A stretch of 64,000 nt of DNA from JBBRDU01 sp038203615 (GTDB taxonomy: Bacteria > Verrucomicrobiota > Verrucomicrobiia > Chthoniobacterales > UBA10450). Within the stretch, counting starts at the first letter, position 1, and each line of letters opens with the position of its first letter. This document shows, in pieces, positions 25,537 to 33,620 of the stretch. The stretch is taken from NCBI GenBank assembly GCA_038203615.1, contig JBBRDU010000003.1, positions 1 to 64,000 of the forward strand, written 5' to 3'. Both the position numbers and the translations under genes were made by a program. Under the pieces are notes generated by a model, which saw only the letters and a program-made list of their open reading frames with translations, did not search any database and was not told where the DNA came from.

Positions 25537-26316
25537 CTAAACCTGAACAGCCGATCGAACCTGATCGTCTGAAAGAGAACGATACCGGATGGCCGTTTTA
25601 CCCCGGCGCTCCAGGATGGCCGCTTCGATCCCGGTGGTGGCGAGTTGATCCTGCCGATGTTTGGCAATGGCGGCAGCGTCGGGCATCTGCCGCCCCGACT
25701 CCTCGCTCAAGGTCAGGTGTCCGACGCTCCATGCATCCACGGCCGCGCTCAGCGCATGCTCAAATGAACCATTTCCCGGAAGGACGTCTTTAAGAAAAGA
25801 CTCCATCATCTCCGTCGACTGTCGGGTCGCACTCAGCGCCGCAAAATTTTGATGAAGCTCAGAAGCATTGGAGCCGCTCGTCGCGATTGCGCCGTCGTAT
25901 TCGAGGCGGAGAAAAAGGTCTTCTTCCGGACGGGCGCCCACTTCGGCGAAGAGAAGCCGCGCCAGGTAAGGGGCGCCATAGACCTGCTCGAAGGCCCCCT
26001 TCAAAACCGGGCTGAGAGAGTAATGAGCCAGCCGCCGCAAGGAAACATCCGCGGCGGAACGCGTAAAGCCCTCCGTGCTGGCCAGCTCAATCGCAGCCAT
26101 GCGCAGCCGCTCAATGTCGCCGGGATGACCAATCGCACCCATCGCAATCCGATCGTAGATCTCGAAAATCTTCTGGCGAGCGCGGCCCAGCGTGACAAAT
26201 AAAATCCCATCGGCATAACCGACCGCCGCGATGGGACTGCCAGAAGCCAGCTGCGTCTCAATGTATTCGCGCCGATTCGCGATCGCTTCCACCCAGCGGT
26301 AAGGCTCTTCAATCAT
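25537..26316 (-). CDS. prcA: 20S proteasome alpha subunit, bacterial type
   Basis: The 259-residue protein aligns with actinobacterial PrcA in AAVGYADGILFV, RARQKIFEIYDRIAMGAIG, DIERLRMAAIELASTEGFTRS, ADVSLRRLA and LARLLFAEVG. It lacks the N-terminal catalytic Thr, as alpha subunits do; they form the outer gating rings of the core particle. Its ATG overlaps the prcB stop (ATGA at 26313-26316), so the two are made in step. The C-terminus should carry determinants for ring-ATPase docking, but no unfoldase gene is nearby. Confidence 0.93.
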   Translation of the reverse strand: MIEEPYRWVEAIANRREYIETQLASGSPIAAVGYADGILFVTLGRARQKIFEIYDRIAMGAIGHPGDIERLRMAAIELASTEGFTRSAADVSLRRLAHYSLSPVLKGAFEQVYGAPYLARLLFAEVGARPEEDLFLRLEYDGAIATSGSNASELHQNFAALSATRQSTEMMESFLKDVLPGNGSFEHALSAAVDAWSVGHLTLSEESGRQMPDAAAIAKHRQDQLATTGIEAAILERRGKTAIRYRSLSDDQVRSAVQV

Positions 26317-27116
26317 GCGACTGAGTTCTTAAAAATGGCCGAGATCTTCTCGTCGGGCATGGTGTTGATTCCATCCTGGGAAACGATTTTAATGATCGGA
26401 AAAATGCGCGTGTTTCGGTCGACCCCGCCCGTGGCCGTGTCCGATTCCGCGGCCGTATCGAGAGCCCGCAGGGCGATCGCGACCGCTTCCTCTTCGCTCA
26501 ATTTCTGCAGGGGCTGCCCGCTCCATTTATTGGCGTAATAAAGAATGCCGCGCACGGCAGGCGAGCCCGAGCCGGTCGCGCAGTAATCGGCCGCTTCGAA
26601 TTGCGCGCCCATGGCGTCGTAGAAATAGAGTCGGGCCGAGGCATTGGCTCCGTGGTCGTAGGTGGCAAAGATCGGCACGACCATCCCCACGCCTTGCATG
26701 ACGAATCCGAAATTGTCGCGCAAAAGCTTGGACAACGCGCGCACCTTGCCGTCAACGCTCATTTCCTGGAGTTGGGTGCGCCGGAAATATTGAAAGGAAT
26801 GCTCGAGCACGCGGGCCATTTCCCACGCCGTCGCCGGCACTCCGGCGATGGCCATGATGGAATGCCGGTCTATTTCCAGGACTTTTTCCGCCCGATCGTA
26901 AACCACCGTGTTCCCGGCCGTGGCGCGGCGATCACCCGCCACCAGAACACCGCCGGCAAACTTGAAAGCGAGAATCGTCGTCGCCTGGGTCTGGCTCCAG
27001 GAACCTCCGGTCCCGGCGGAATCGCGCAGAGCGGGAGCCGTGGCCAAAAGTCCCTGGCGGCGCAAAAGACCGGGAAAATCTTCGCTCCCGCTGGAGAAAA
27101 CCTGGTCAAGCGCCAC
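26313..27116 (-). CDS. prcB: 20S proteasome beta subunit (catalytic), bacterial type
   Basis: The 267-residue precursor starts with GTG, and a good AAGGAG site lies 10 bases upstream, overlapping the UBact stop codon. Cleavage between Ala45 and Thr46 would expose the nucleophile: the mature chain begins TTILAFKFAGGVLVAGDRRAT. With Thr46 as Thr1, Asp17 is Asp62 and Lys33 is Lys78 (RAEKVLEID), so the whole catalytic set is intact. GSGSPAVRGILYY carries the conserved Ser129 region, and TGGVDRNTRIFPII the C-terminal signature. It forms the inner rings with PrcA. The 45-residue propeptide is within the known range. Confidence 0.95.
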   Translation of the reverse strand: MALDQVFSSGSEDFPGLLRRQGLLATAPALRDSAGTGGSWSQTQATTILAFKFAGGVLVAGDRRATAGNTVVYDRAEKVLEIDRHSIMAIAGVPATAWEMARVLEHSFQYFRRTQLQEMSVDGKVRALSKLLRDNFGFVMQGVGMVVPIFATYDHGANASARLYFYDAMGAQFEAADYCATGSGSPAVRGILYYANKWSGQPLQKLSEEEAVAIALRALDTAAESDTATGGVDRNTRIFPIIKIVSQDGINTMPDEKISAIFKNSVA

Positions 27117-27130
27117 GCCCGATTCTCTCC

Positions 27131-27307
27131 TTATTGGCCCGTGCGCTGGCGATAGCGCTTGGATTGGTTCGGATCCACTTTTCGCATTTTTCTAAGCAGA
27201 TCCTTCGTATCGGGTCGGGAAACATCAGGGGACCGCGGCCCGCCTCCGTCTCCCTGTTTCGGTGCCCACGGCACCGGGTCGATTGGCCTCTGAGTGCGCT
27301 CCGGCAT
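27131..27307 (-). CDS. ubact: UBact, ubiquitin-like (Pup-like) bacterial protein tag
   Basis: I read a 58-residue protein from ATG at 27305-27307; the frame extends 25 codons further upstream, but conservation as I know it begins at MPERTQRP. Features match the UBact family described in Nitrospirae, Verrucomicrobia and other Gram-negative phyla: a basic MPERTQRPIDP start, a glycine-rich GDGGGPRSPDV stretch, RPDTKDLLRKMRKVDP, and the C-terminus KRYRQRTGQ. The last residue is Gln, so a Dop-type deamidase would have to convert it to Glu before ligation, as for Pup. It is disordered in composition, lies 14 bp before prcB, and its TAA forms part of the prcB ribosome binding site. Dop, PafA and the ring ATPase are not in this window. 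Confidence 0.9.
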   Translation of the reverse strand: MPERTQRPIDPVPWAPKQGDGGGPRSPDVSRPDTKDLLRKMRKVDPNQSKRYRQRTGQ

Positions 27308-27390
27308 AAGGGAATGTACGAAAAAAGAACGGCAAAGGCAAGTTGACCCGTGCTTGCCAGAAAAAGCAGCTGGTGCCAACATCAGGAACG
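27308..27390. promoter_or_regulatory. divergent promoter region between UBact and the LysM gene
   Basis: This 83-bp gap separates two divergent genes and must hold both promoters, unless the UBact promoter lies further inside the LysM gene. No clear sigma-70 boxes stand out. The LysM side has an AGGA ribosome binding site at 27384-27387; the UBact side has none visible. Confidence 0.35.
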
Positions 27391-27867
27391 ATGAAGTTGT
27401 TTGTGCTCAGCGCCGTAGCCGTCCTGTGGGCTGAGGCCGTCACGGTCCCCGCCCTTTCCCAAACTCTGGCGCGGACCCCAGCCCCGGATACACCGACCGC
27501 GGCGCAGTTACAGGCTTTAACCAAAAAGATCGAGGAGCAGAATGCGAAGATCGATACCTTGTCGCAACAGATCCTCAAGCTCGAGCAGCAGATAACCAAC
27601 GCGCGCCCCGGCGTGATGATTGGCGAAGCCACGCCCGCGGCCGCCGCCGCCGCGCCCGAGCCATCCAATCACGCCACCGCCAACGGCAACACCCACACGG
27701 TGGCGCGCGGCGAAACCCTCACTTCCATCGCCAAGATGCATAATGTGACAGTGAGCGATCTGCAAAAGATGAATCACATTGAAAACGATCGAAAGCTGCA
27801 AATTGGCCAGACCATCCTGATCCCCGGCCCGGCCACGCCCGCCTCTTCCGCCTCCCCCAACGATTAG
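27391..27867 (+). CDS. exported LysM-domain protein with coiled coil
   Basis: Read from ATG at 27391, which has an AGGA site four bases upstream and starts a signal peptide (MKLFVLSAVAVLWAEAV, ending ALSQ); a start 16 codons earlier lacks these features. The 158-residue protein has a coiled coil (LTKKIEEQNAKIDTLSQQIL), an alanine linker, and a LysM domain at about 103-148 (HTVARGETLTSIAKMHNVTV to IGQTILIPG). LysM binds peptidoglycan glycans. The next gene starts 2 bp after its stop. Confidence 0.88.
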   Translation: MKLFVLSAVAVLWAEAVTVPALSQTLARTPAPDTPTAAQLQALTKKIEEQNAKIDTLSQQILKLEQQITNARPGVMIGEATPAAAAAAPEPSNHATANGNTHTVARGETLTSIAKMHNVTVSDLQKMNHIENDRKLQIGQTILIPGPATPASSASPND

Positions 27868-27869
27868 TC

Positions 27870-28448
27870 ATGGAAGACGCGACCAATCAGCAATGGTATC
27901 TGCGCAAACACGAAGACGGCACGATTTTCGGACCTCTCGCCTTCGATCAATTGGTCGACTGGGCCGGCAGCGCGCAAATCGCGCCGCATGATGCCATCTC
28001 GACCGATCAGGCCACCTGGATGAAAGCGCCCATGTTGCCGAACCTGGGGATGGACTGGCTGGTCGAAGTCACGAGCGAGCGTTATTACGGACCCACCACG
28101 CTGGGCGCGATCCAGGAATTTATTCGCCTGCGCGAGATCGATGGAGAAACTTTTATCATCAACGCCTGCGACGGCACGCGTCGTCAGATCCTGGAATTGC
28201 CCACCTTGCAGTTGCCAACCGAACCAGAGCCCGAGCCGGAAACTCCCGCGGCGGAGGAAGCGGAAGCACCGCACGAACCGGCCACCAGCGGCATCTCCAT
28301 CGATCTGCAGGATCGCATTCGAGAACTGGAACAAAGCCTGCATGAAGAGCGCCGGGCCTTCGAAGAATCGGAAGACCGCTCCCGCGAATTACAGAGGCGC
28401 TATGACGAACTGGAGCAAAAACTCGGCTCGTTAGGTTCGTCAAATTGA
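27870..28448 (+). CDS. GYF_2-domain protein with C-terminal coiled coil
   Basis: The 192-residue protein has a GYF-type domain at about 8-50 (WYLRKHEDGTIFGPLAFDQL, then WMKAPMLPNLG). A second, more diverged copy lies near 62-95 (EVTSERYYGPTTLGAIQEFI). An acidic proline-rich linker and a charged coiled coil (about 145-188, RIRELEQSLHEERRAFEES) follow. GYF_2 domains are common in Planctomycetes and Verrucomicrobia, usually in membrane or signalling proteins; here no membrane segment is seen. It is tightly linked (2 bp) to the LysM gene. Function unknown. Confidence 0.8.
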   Translation: MEDATNQQWYLRKHEDGTIFGPLAFDQLVDWAGSAQIAPHDAISTDQATWMKAPMLPNLGMDWLVEVTSERYYGPTTLGAIQEFIRLREIDGETFIINACDGTRRQILELPTLQLPTEPEPEPETPAAEEAEAPHEPATSGISIDLQDRIRELEQSLHEERRAFEESEDRSRELQRRYDELEQKLGSLGSSN

Positions 28449-28553
28449 TGGACTCCTCAGGGCCAGCGAAGCGCTTGCCCTGCGAGGCACGAACTCACCC
28501 CGGGCTGGGCAAGCTGTTGTCGGGCGGGGGCTCCGCCTGCCCCACCCGGACCC

Positions 28554-30374
28554 TTATCGCGAATCCAGCTGGATCTCCTCTGCGAAAGTCGTCGGATCGA
28601 CCGGGCCCGGCCCGGCCGGTTCAGTGTCCATCTCCCGCGCGGCCCGCTCTTCGCTCGTTTCGAGCAGGCTTTGCTGGCAGAGCACCGCGTATTTGCCGCC
28701 GCGCGCAATCAACTCTTCGTGCCGTCCGCGTTCGACGATGCGGCCGCGATCGAGCACTAGAATCTGGTCTGCGTTCACGATCGTGGAAAGCCGGTGAGCG
28801 ATTACGATCGACGTCCGATTCGACATCAGATTTTCTAACGCTCCCTGAATCAGGCGCTCCGTCGCCGTGTCCACGCTGGCCGTGGCTTCGTCCAGAATGA
28901 GAATCGGCGGATCCTTCAGGAGGGCGCGGGCGATCGAGACTCTTTGTTTTTCACCGACGCTCAGTTTCACTCCGCGTTCGCCTACCACGCTCTCCAATCC
29001 GTCCGGCAACCGTTCGATAAAGGCACGGGCGTTGGCCGCATCCACCGCCCGCCAGAGGTCAACGTCGCTCGCTTTCGGTTTTCCCATTAAAAGATTTTCC
29101 CGAATCGATCCGTTGAACAGAAAACTTTCCTGCGTCACCACGCCGATCGATTCGCGCAAGGCCCGCAACCCGTAATCGCGGATCGGCTTTTCATCGACAT
29201 AAATTTCGCCACCCGTTAATTCGTAAAAGCGCGCCAGTAAATTGACCAGGGTGGACTTGCCCGCGCCGGTCGCGCCTACCAGCGCAATGGTTTCGCCGGG
29301 CCGCGCGTGCAGCGACACGCCGCTGAGAGCGGGGAGTCCCTCCGCATAACTGAAACTGACATTCTCGTATCGAATATCCCCAGCGACTGGCGCGATTGGC
29401 TTCTCATCCGCCCAGCCCGGCTCGATCGGGGTGTCGATGATTTCGAAAACGCGTTCGCCCGCTGCCCGTCCCGCCTGCACCAGTTGATTGAGCTGATGCA
29501 GTCTTCCGATTGGCTCATAAAGAAACCCCGTCAACATGAGGAACGCCACCAGCTCGCCCAGCTGCATCGTGCCGCTCAGCACGATCCTGGCGCCCACCGC
29601 CACGATCAGCACAATGCCTAACGAGCCGGAAAGATACATCGAAGGATGATAAATCGCCCAAACGCGCATGACCACCAGCGTGGCGTGGCGCAGCTTGTCG
29701 CTCATTCGGTTGAAGCGGGCGTGCTCTTCTTTTTCACGCACAAAACTCTTGATCTGGCGAATGCCCGCGAGATTATCGTGCAGTAGCGAATTCATGGCCG
29801 AGGAGGCCACGCGTTGCAGCCGATAACGGCGATGCGCCGTCAGAGTGTACCAGAGAGCGCCGCCCACCAGAAAAGGCAGCGGCGCCAGCGCCAGCAGGGC
29901 CAGGGTCACGCTGACATAGAACATCACTCCCAGCACGACGATCACTTGCAGGACGGCGACGACGCCCTGCTCCACGCCGTCAATCAGAACCCGTTCGACC
30001 GAGTTCACATCCTCGAGAACCCGCGTCATGAGATCGCCGGTCGTGCGATTATCAAACCAGCGCAGTGGAAGCATCTGAATGTGTGAGTAAAGATCACTGC
30101 GCAGATCGAAGATCACCCTTTGCTCGAACGTGTTGTTCAGAACGATCCGCACGGCGTTGAGGCCGTGTTGCAGAAAAAAGGCGAGTGCCGCAATCCAGAC
30201 CAGTGGCATGAGCCGCTCTTCGTGCCGCTGGTAGACCACCTGGTCCACGATCCTTTTCGTGACCGCTGGAAAGACGATCACCATGAGCGTGCCCGTAATG
30301 GCGCAGGCCAGCATTCCCGTGGCCAGCCACGGGTAACGCTTCACATAGGAAAAAACGCGCCAAATGGTTTGCAT
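28554..30374 (-). CDS. MsbA-like ABC exporter (fused membrane and ATPase domains)
   Basis: Read from ATG at 30374 (606 residues), because the earlier in-frame start adds sequence within repeat DNA. Six membrane helices (about 15-305) are followed by a nucleotide-binding domain with Walker A GATGAGKST, Q-loop TQESFLFNGSIREN, signature LSVGEKQRVSIARALL, Walker B ILILDEATASVD and H-loop IAHRLSTI. The type is a homodimeric lipid or drug flippase. The signature is LSVGE rather than LSGGQ. The C-terminal tail is acidic and proline-rich. Confidence 0.95.
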   Translation of the reverse strand: MQTIWRVFSYVKRYPWLATGMLACAITGTLMVIVFPAVTKRIVDQVVYQRHEERLMPLVWIAALAFFLQHGLNAVRIVLNNTFEQRVIFDLRSDLYSHIQMLPLRWFDNRTTGDLMTRVLEDVNSVERVLIDGVEQGVVAVLQVIVVLGVMFYVSVTLALLALAPLPFLVGGALWYTLTAHRRYRLQRVASSAMNSLLHDNLAGIRQIKSFVREKEEHARFNRMSDKLRHATLVVMRVWAIYHPSMYLSGSLGIVLIVAVGARIVLSGTMQLGELVAFLMLTGFLYEPIGRLHQLNQLVQAGRAAGERVFEIIDTPIEPGWADEKPIAPVAGDIRYENVSFSYAEGLPALSGVSLHARPGETIALVGATGAGKSTLVNLLARFYELTGGEIYVDEKPIRDYGLRALRESIGVVTQESFLFNGSIRENLLMGKPKASDVDLWRAVDAANARAFIERLPDGLESVVGERGVKLSVGEKQRVSIARALLKDPPILILDEATASVDTATERLIQGALENLMSNRTSIVIAHRLSTIVNADQILVLDRGRIVERGRHEELIARGGKYAVLCQQSLLETSEERAAREMDTEPAGPGPVDPTTFAEEIQLDSR

Positions 30375-30490
30375 CGAGAGTTCACAATCCGGCCAGCGCG
30401 TGTCATGCGCAACCTTGAGCCCGGCCCCGCGCACGACGACGCGTGCCCCTCCCAGGAGGGGCGGTCTCCGAACCATCCCTTACCCATGCT

Positions 30491-30562
30491 GGTAGGGCGA
30501 GACTCCGTCGAGCCGTCGAATTTCTTACGGACAAAGTCGGCTCGACAAAGTCTCGCCGCACC
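30491..30562. repeat. inverted repeat, TCGAGCCG/CGGCTCGA type, copy A
   Basis: The left arm 30491-30515 (GGTAGGGCGAGACTC...CGAGCCG) pairs with the right arm 30538-30562 (CGGCTCGAC...TCTCGCCGCACC), separated by a short spacer with TTTCTTACGGACAAAGT. A second copy with the same spacer pattern lies at 31550-31614. The two bracket the dehydrogenase gene at 30598-31494. Further inverted bases follow to about 30597. Confidence 0.7.
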
Positions 30563-30597
30563 GGCTGGTCCAGCGGTGCGGAGACCGCTGCTCTTTG

Positions 30598-31494
30598 TCA
30601 CGGGGAGTCCCCGGAATGTTTGTGCCGATCTTTGAACGTCAGCTCGGCTACACCCGATTTATCCAGCTCTCCTAAACCTTCCGCGACCATCCGATCAAAC
30701 TGCTCGCGCGTGGCGCGGGCCAGCGGCAAATCGAGGCCGACATGGCGGGCCAACTCGAGCGCGATCCCACTGTCCTTGGCCGCATGCGCGGCGGAGAAAA
30801 AACAGCTGTGCTCCCGGTTCTCCATGTCTTCCCCATCTGTTTCCAGCACGCGTGAAGCGGCCCCGGTCTGCGCAAAGATTTCGCGTAACACTTTTAGATC
30901 GAGACCGAGCGCGGCGCCGAGGCCGAGACCTTCGGCCAACCCAGCGGTGTTGATGTTCATCACCATGTTTACGAGCGCTTTGACTTTCGCCGCTTCTCCC
31001 GCTTTTCCCACAAACCGCACGGTCGATCCGAGCTCCTTCAGAATCGGTTCCGCTTTTTGGAAGGCTTCTGCGCTCCCCCCGCACATCAAATAAAGCGTTC
31101 CTTCCCGCGCCTGCGTGATGCTCGACGCCATACAGGCTTCCAAGGCCTGGGCCCCGGCCGTTTGCGCCATTTTCTCAACCTCGACGTGCACCTTCGGGGA
31201 GACGGTGGCGCAATTGATGAACAGCTTCCCGCGCGCGTTCACCAGCAAGTTATCTCCGTTGCCCGAAAAAATTTCGCGCATGGCCGCGTCGTCGCTCACC
31301 ACCGTGATGATCACCGCTGAACTTGCGGTCACTTCCGAAAGATCCTGCGCGGCTGCGCAGCCAAGCTCCTGCGCCAGAACCGTCGCGTGCTGGCGGTTCC
31401 TGTCGAAAACAGCCGTGACGTGGAATCCACGATCACGCAGCCGCCGCGTCATGTTTGCACCCATCCGACCCACCCCGACAAAACCGATGTTCAT
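30598..31494 (-). CDS. beta-hydroxyacid dehydrogenase (3-hydroxyisobutyrate/tartronate-semialdehyde reductase family)
   Basis: The 298-residue NAD(P) oxidoreductase has the Rossmann start IGFVGVGRMGANMTRRL. The substrate-binding segment is CMASSITQAREGTLYLMCGG (in place of the usual PVSGG). The catalytic Lys lies in GKAGEAAKVKALVNMVMN. The changed substrate loop (EACMASS) suggests a substrate other than hydroxyisobutyrate; GLYR/GarR-like activity on short semialdehydes is possible. The last residues (HKHSGDSP) extend into repeat-like DNA. Bracketed by two copies of one repeat family. Confidence 0.88.
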   Translation of the reverse strand: MNIGFVGVGRMGANMTRRLRDRGFHVTAVFDRNRQHATVLAQELGCAAAQDLSEVTASSAVIITVVSDDAAMREIFSGNGDNLLVNARGKLFINCATVSPKVHVEVEKMAQTAGAQALEACMASSITQAREGTLYLMCGGSAEAFQKAEPILKELGSTVRFVGKAGEAAKVKALVNMVMNINTAGLAEGLGLGAALGLDLKVLREIFAQTGAASRVLETDGEDMENREHSCFFSAAHAAKDSGIALELARHVGLDLPLARATREQFDRMVAEGLGELDKSGVAELTFKDRHKHSGDSP

Positions 31495-31549
31495 AGATCA
31501 GACGTAGGCTTGCCCGCAAAGAAAACAACCGCAAGCCCATGCTTTACGC

Positions 31550-31614
31550 GGTGGATCGGTCGAGCCGTCGCACTCTTTTCGGATAAAGTCGGCTCGACCG
31601 AGTCGCGCCCCACC
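31550..31614. repeat. inverted repeat, TCGAGCCG/CGGCTCGA type, copy B
   Basis: The left arm 31550-31567 (GGTGGATCGGTCGAGCCG) and right arm 31590-31614 (CGGCTCGACCGAGTCGCG...CCACC) are joined by CACTCTTTTCGGATAAAGT, close to the spacer of copy A. The gap 31495-31627 holds nothing else. Confidence 0.7.
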
Positions 31615-31627
31615 GGCGCAGGAGATT

Positions 31628-32443
31628 CTAAACCCGGCCCGCGAAAAAGGGATTATGAATCTTCTCCTCCCCCACCGTGGTGATCGGCCCGTGCCCGGGA
31701 CACATGACCGTCTCGTCCGGCAGGGTCAGGATCTTTGTCAGATTATTTTGCAGCGCATCCTCGTAAGAAACACTGCCACCTCCCATCGACCCGGCGAAAA
31801 GGGAATCTCCCACCACGGCAACCGGCCGGGCCAATCCGTGCACCACGTAAGTCATCCCCCCCTTGGAATGTCCCCAGGTCAGGCGGGTTTCGATGTTCAA
31901 TTTCCCCACCCGAAAACTTTTCCCTTCCTCGATCAGTTCCGCGCCCGGCACGGGCTCACGCGAGGAAACGCACACGAGCGCGCCGCTTTTCTGCTGCAAC
32001 CGCGCCAGATCGGCCACATGATCAACATGAGCGTGCGTCAACAGGATCCATTTGATCTTGAGACTCTGCTTTGTCGCCAGGTCGAGCATGGCGCTGCAAT
32101 CCGCACCCGTATCGAAGGCGACGGCTTCGCGGCTGCTGCTGTTCCAAATTAAATACGCGTTCACTGACATGTCGTGATAACGCGTCGAAAACTGGGCCAA
32201 TCCCTCCAACTCCACCTTCTCCGGACGCCATTCCCCGGCGGCCAACTCGGACAAGGCGCGCGTCGCCAGATTAAGCACGCCCGCCACCCGGAGCAGGGCC
32301 AGTTCGTCGAATTCTCCTTCGCGCAGTTTCCGAATTTTTTGGGAACTGACCCGAGCTTTCTCCGCCAATTCCGTGTCCGACAGACGCAAGCCGCGTTGCG
32401 CTTTCCCAATCACATCCGCAAAACCATCCTCCAGTGCAATCAT
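31628..32443 (-). CDS. HTH domain fused to metallo-beta-lactamase-fold hydrolase
   Basis: The 271-residue protein has an N-terminal XRE-like helix-turn-helix at about 15-65 (LSDTELAEKARVSSQKIRKLREGEFDELALLRVAGVL). A glyoxalase-II-like domain follows with the metal motif THAHVDH at 136-142, later metal ligands in LTWGHSKGG and VVGDSLFAGS, and CPGHGPIT near the end. The enzyme part would hydrolyse a thioester or similar substrate; the HTH may bind DNA or act in dimerisation. Its ATG overlaps the lipB stop (ATGA at 32440-32443), so it is translated with lipB. A link to lipoyl or thioester metabolism is inference. Confidence 0.85.
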   Translation of the reverse strand: MIALEDGFADVIGKAQRGLRLSDTELAEKARVSSQKIRKLREGEFDELALLRVAGVLNLATRALSELAAGEWRPEKVELEGLAQFSTRYHDMSVNAYLIWNSSSREAVAFDTGADCSAMLDLATKQSLKIKWILLTHAHVDHVADLARLQQKSGALVCVSSREPVPGAELIEEGKSFRVGKLNIETRLTWGHSKGGMTYVVHGLARPVAVVGDSLFAGSMGGGSVSYEDALQNNLTKILTLPDETVMCPGHGPITTVGEEKIHNPFFAGRV

Positions 32444-33117
32444 AGTTTGTCTGCCAGTATAGGTACAGCCGCTGCCTCGCCCGTTCGCCCATCCGCCAGC
32501 TGCCGGACCGCCATTTTCTCAAACTGAGCGGCCACGTCGATCACGGAAATGAAGCGGCCCGTCTCCCTTTCCATCGACGTCATTTCGACCCCGGCGATTC
32601 CACACGGAATGATCCGGGCAAAGGGCGAGAGGTCTCCGCTCACGTTCAAGGCAAATCCGTGCATGCTGATCCAGTGGCGCACGCCGACCCCGATGGAAGC
32701 GATTTTCCGGTTCTCTACCCAGACGCCGGTCAAACCCTCGCGGCGCGCCCCGCCGATGCCGTGCCGGTCGAGCACATCGATCAGCATCGTTTCCAGCCAG
32801 CGCAGGTATCGGTGCAGATCCTGCCCATAACGACGCAGATCAAGAATCGGGTAACCGACCAACTGGCCCGGACCATGATAGGTCGCCTGGCCGCCTCGAT
32901 TGATCGGAAAAAGCGGATGCGGCAAAGTCGCCTCGCCTGGCAGGCTGGACCGGTCGGGTGTGCGGCCCATCGTATAAACCGGATCATGCTCCAGGAGCAG
33001 CAAGTGGTCGGCGGACGCTCGATTCCGACGCTTCATCTCGACGAGTTCTTCCTGCAAAGCGAGCGCATCGTCGAAACGAATGCGCCCGAGCCAGCGCACT
33101 CTCAGCGGCGGGATCAT
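32440..33117 (-). CDS. lipB: octanoyl-[ACP]:protein N-octanoyltransferase
   Basis: The 225-residue enzyme transfers octanoate from acyl carrier protein to lipoyl domains via a Cys thioester. Signatures: NRGGQATYHGPGQLVGYPIL (73-92), catalytic Lys138 in NRKIASIGV and Cys172 in IIPCGIAGVEMTS. Its start overlaps the ruvC stop by 4 bp, and its stop overlaps the HTH-hydrolase start. LipA is not in the window. The C-terminal 25 residues are less conserved. Confidence 0.96.
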   Translation of the reverse strand: MIPPLRVRWLGRIRFDDALALQEELVEMKRRNRASADHLLLLEHDPVYTMGRTPDRSSLPGEATLPHPLFPINRGGQATYHGPGQLVGYPILDLRRYGQDLHRYLRWLETMLIDVLDRHGIGGARREGLTGVWVENRKIASIGVGVRHWISMHGFALNVSGDLSPFARIIPCGIAGVEMTSMERETGRFISVIDVAAQFEKMAVRQLADGRTGEAAAVPILADKL

Positions 33118-33617
33118 ATCTGTTTAGCGCCCGGCACACCGAGCCGAGACGCCTCCTGCGCGCGGAGATGAGTCAGACCGATGGCCAGCGCGTCCGCGGC
33201 ATCATCGTCCGGCGTTTCCGTTAGGCCGAGGAGAGCTCGCACCATGAACGCGACCTGGTTTTTCCCGGCTCCGCCCCGCCCGACGGTGGCTTGCTTGATC
33301 CGGGTGGGAGCGTATTCGAAAACGGGCAGGCCTCTTTCCGCCGCCGCCAGAATGGCCGCGCCCCGCGCCGCCCCGAGCAGAATAGCCGTCTTATAACTCT
33401 GCACGTAAATGACCGACTCAAGCGCGCAGCTGTCCGGTTCGTGCTCCTGAATCAATTCGGCAAGACGATCGCGAATGGCGACCAGGCAGGAAGAAGAACG
33501 AAGGGCGACTCGATTGTGAATTGTCCCGTAATAAAGCGCGCAGGTCTTGCCCTTAGCCCCATCGACAATCGCAACCCCGGTGTTCCGGAGAGAGGCATCG
33601 ATGGCGAGGACGCGCAT
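33114..33617 (-). CDS. ruvC: Holliday junction resolvase RuvC
   Basis: The 167-residue RNase H-fold nuclease begins MRVLAIDASLRNTG with Asp7. It continues with CALESVIYVQSYKTAILLG (Glu67) and PDDDAADALAIGLTHL (Asp139 and Asp142 region), the full acidic site. KQATVGRGGAGKNQV is the conserved basic segment. It resolves junctions with RuvAB, which are not in the window. It sits 3 bp after DUF4337 and overlaps lipB, in a four-gene operon. Confidence 0.95.
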   Translation of the reverse strand: MRVLAIDASLRNTGVAIVDGAKGKTCALYYGTIHNRVALRSSSCLVAIRDRLAELIQEHEPDSCALESVIYVQSYKTAILLGAARGAAILAAAERGLPVFEYAPTRIKQATVGRGGAGKNQVAFMVRALLGLTETPDDDAADALAIGLTHLRAQEASRLGVPGAKQI

Positions 33618-33620
33618 GAA

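Noticed and set aside
27308..27382. 25-codon N-terminal extension of the UBact frame
   Set aside because: The family starts at MPERTQRP-like sequence; the extension is Cys/Phe-rich, lies in the divergent promoter gap and looks unlike the disordered tag.
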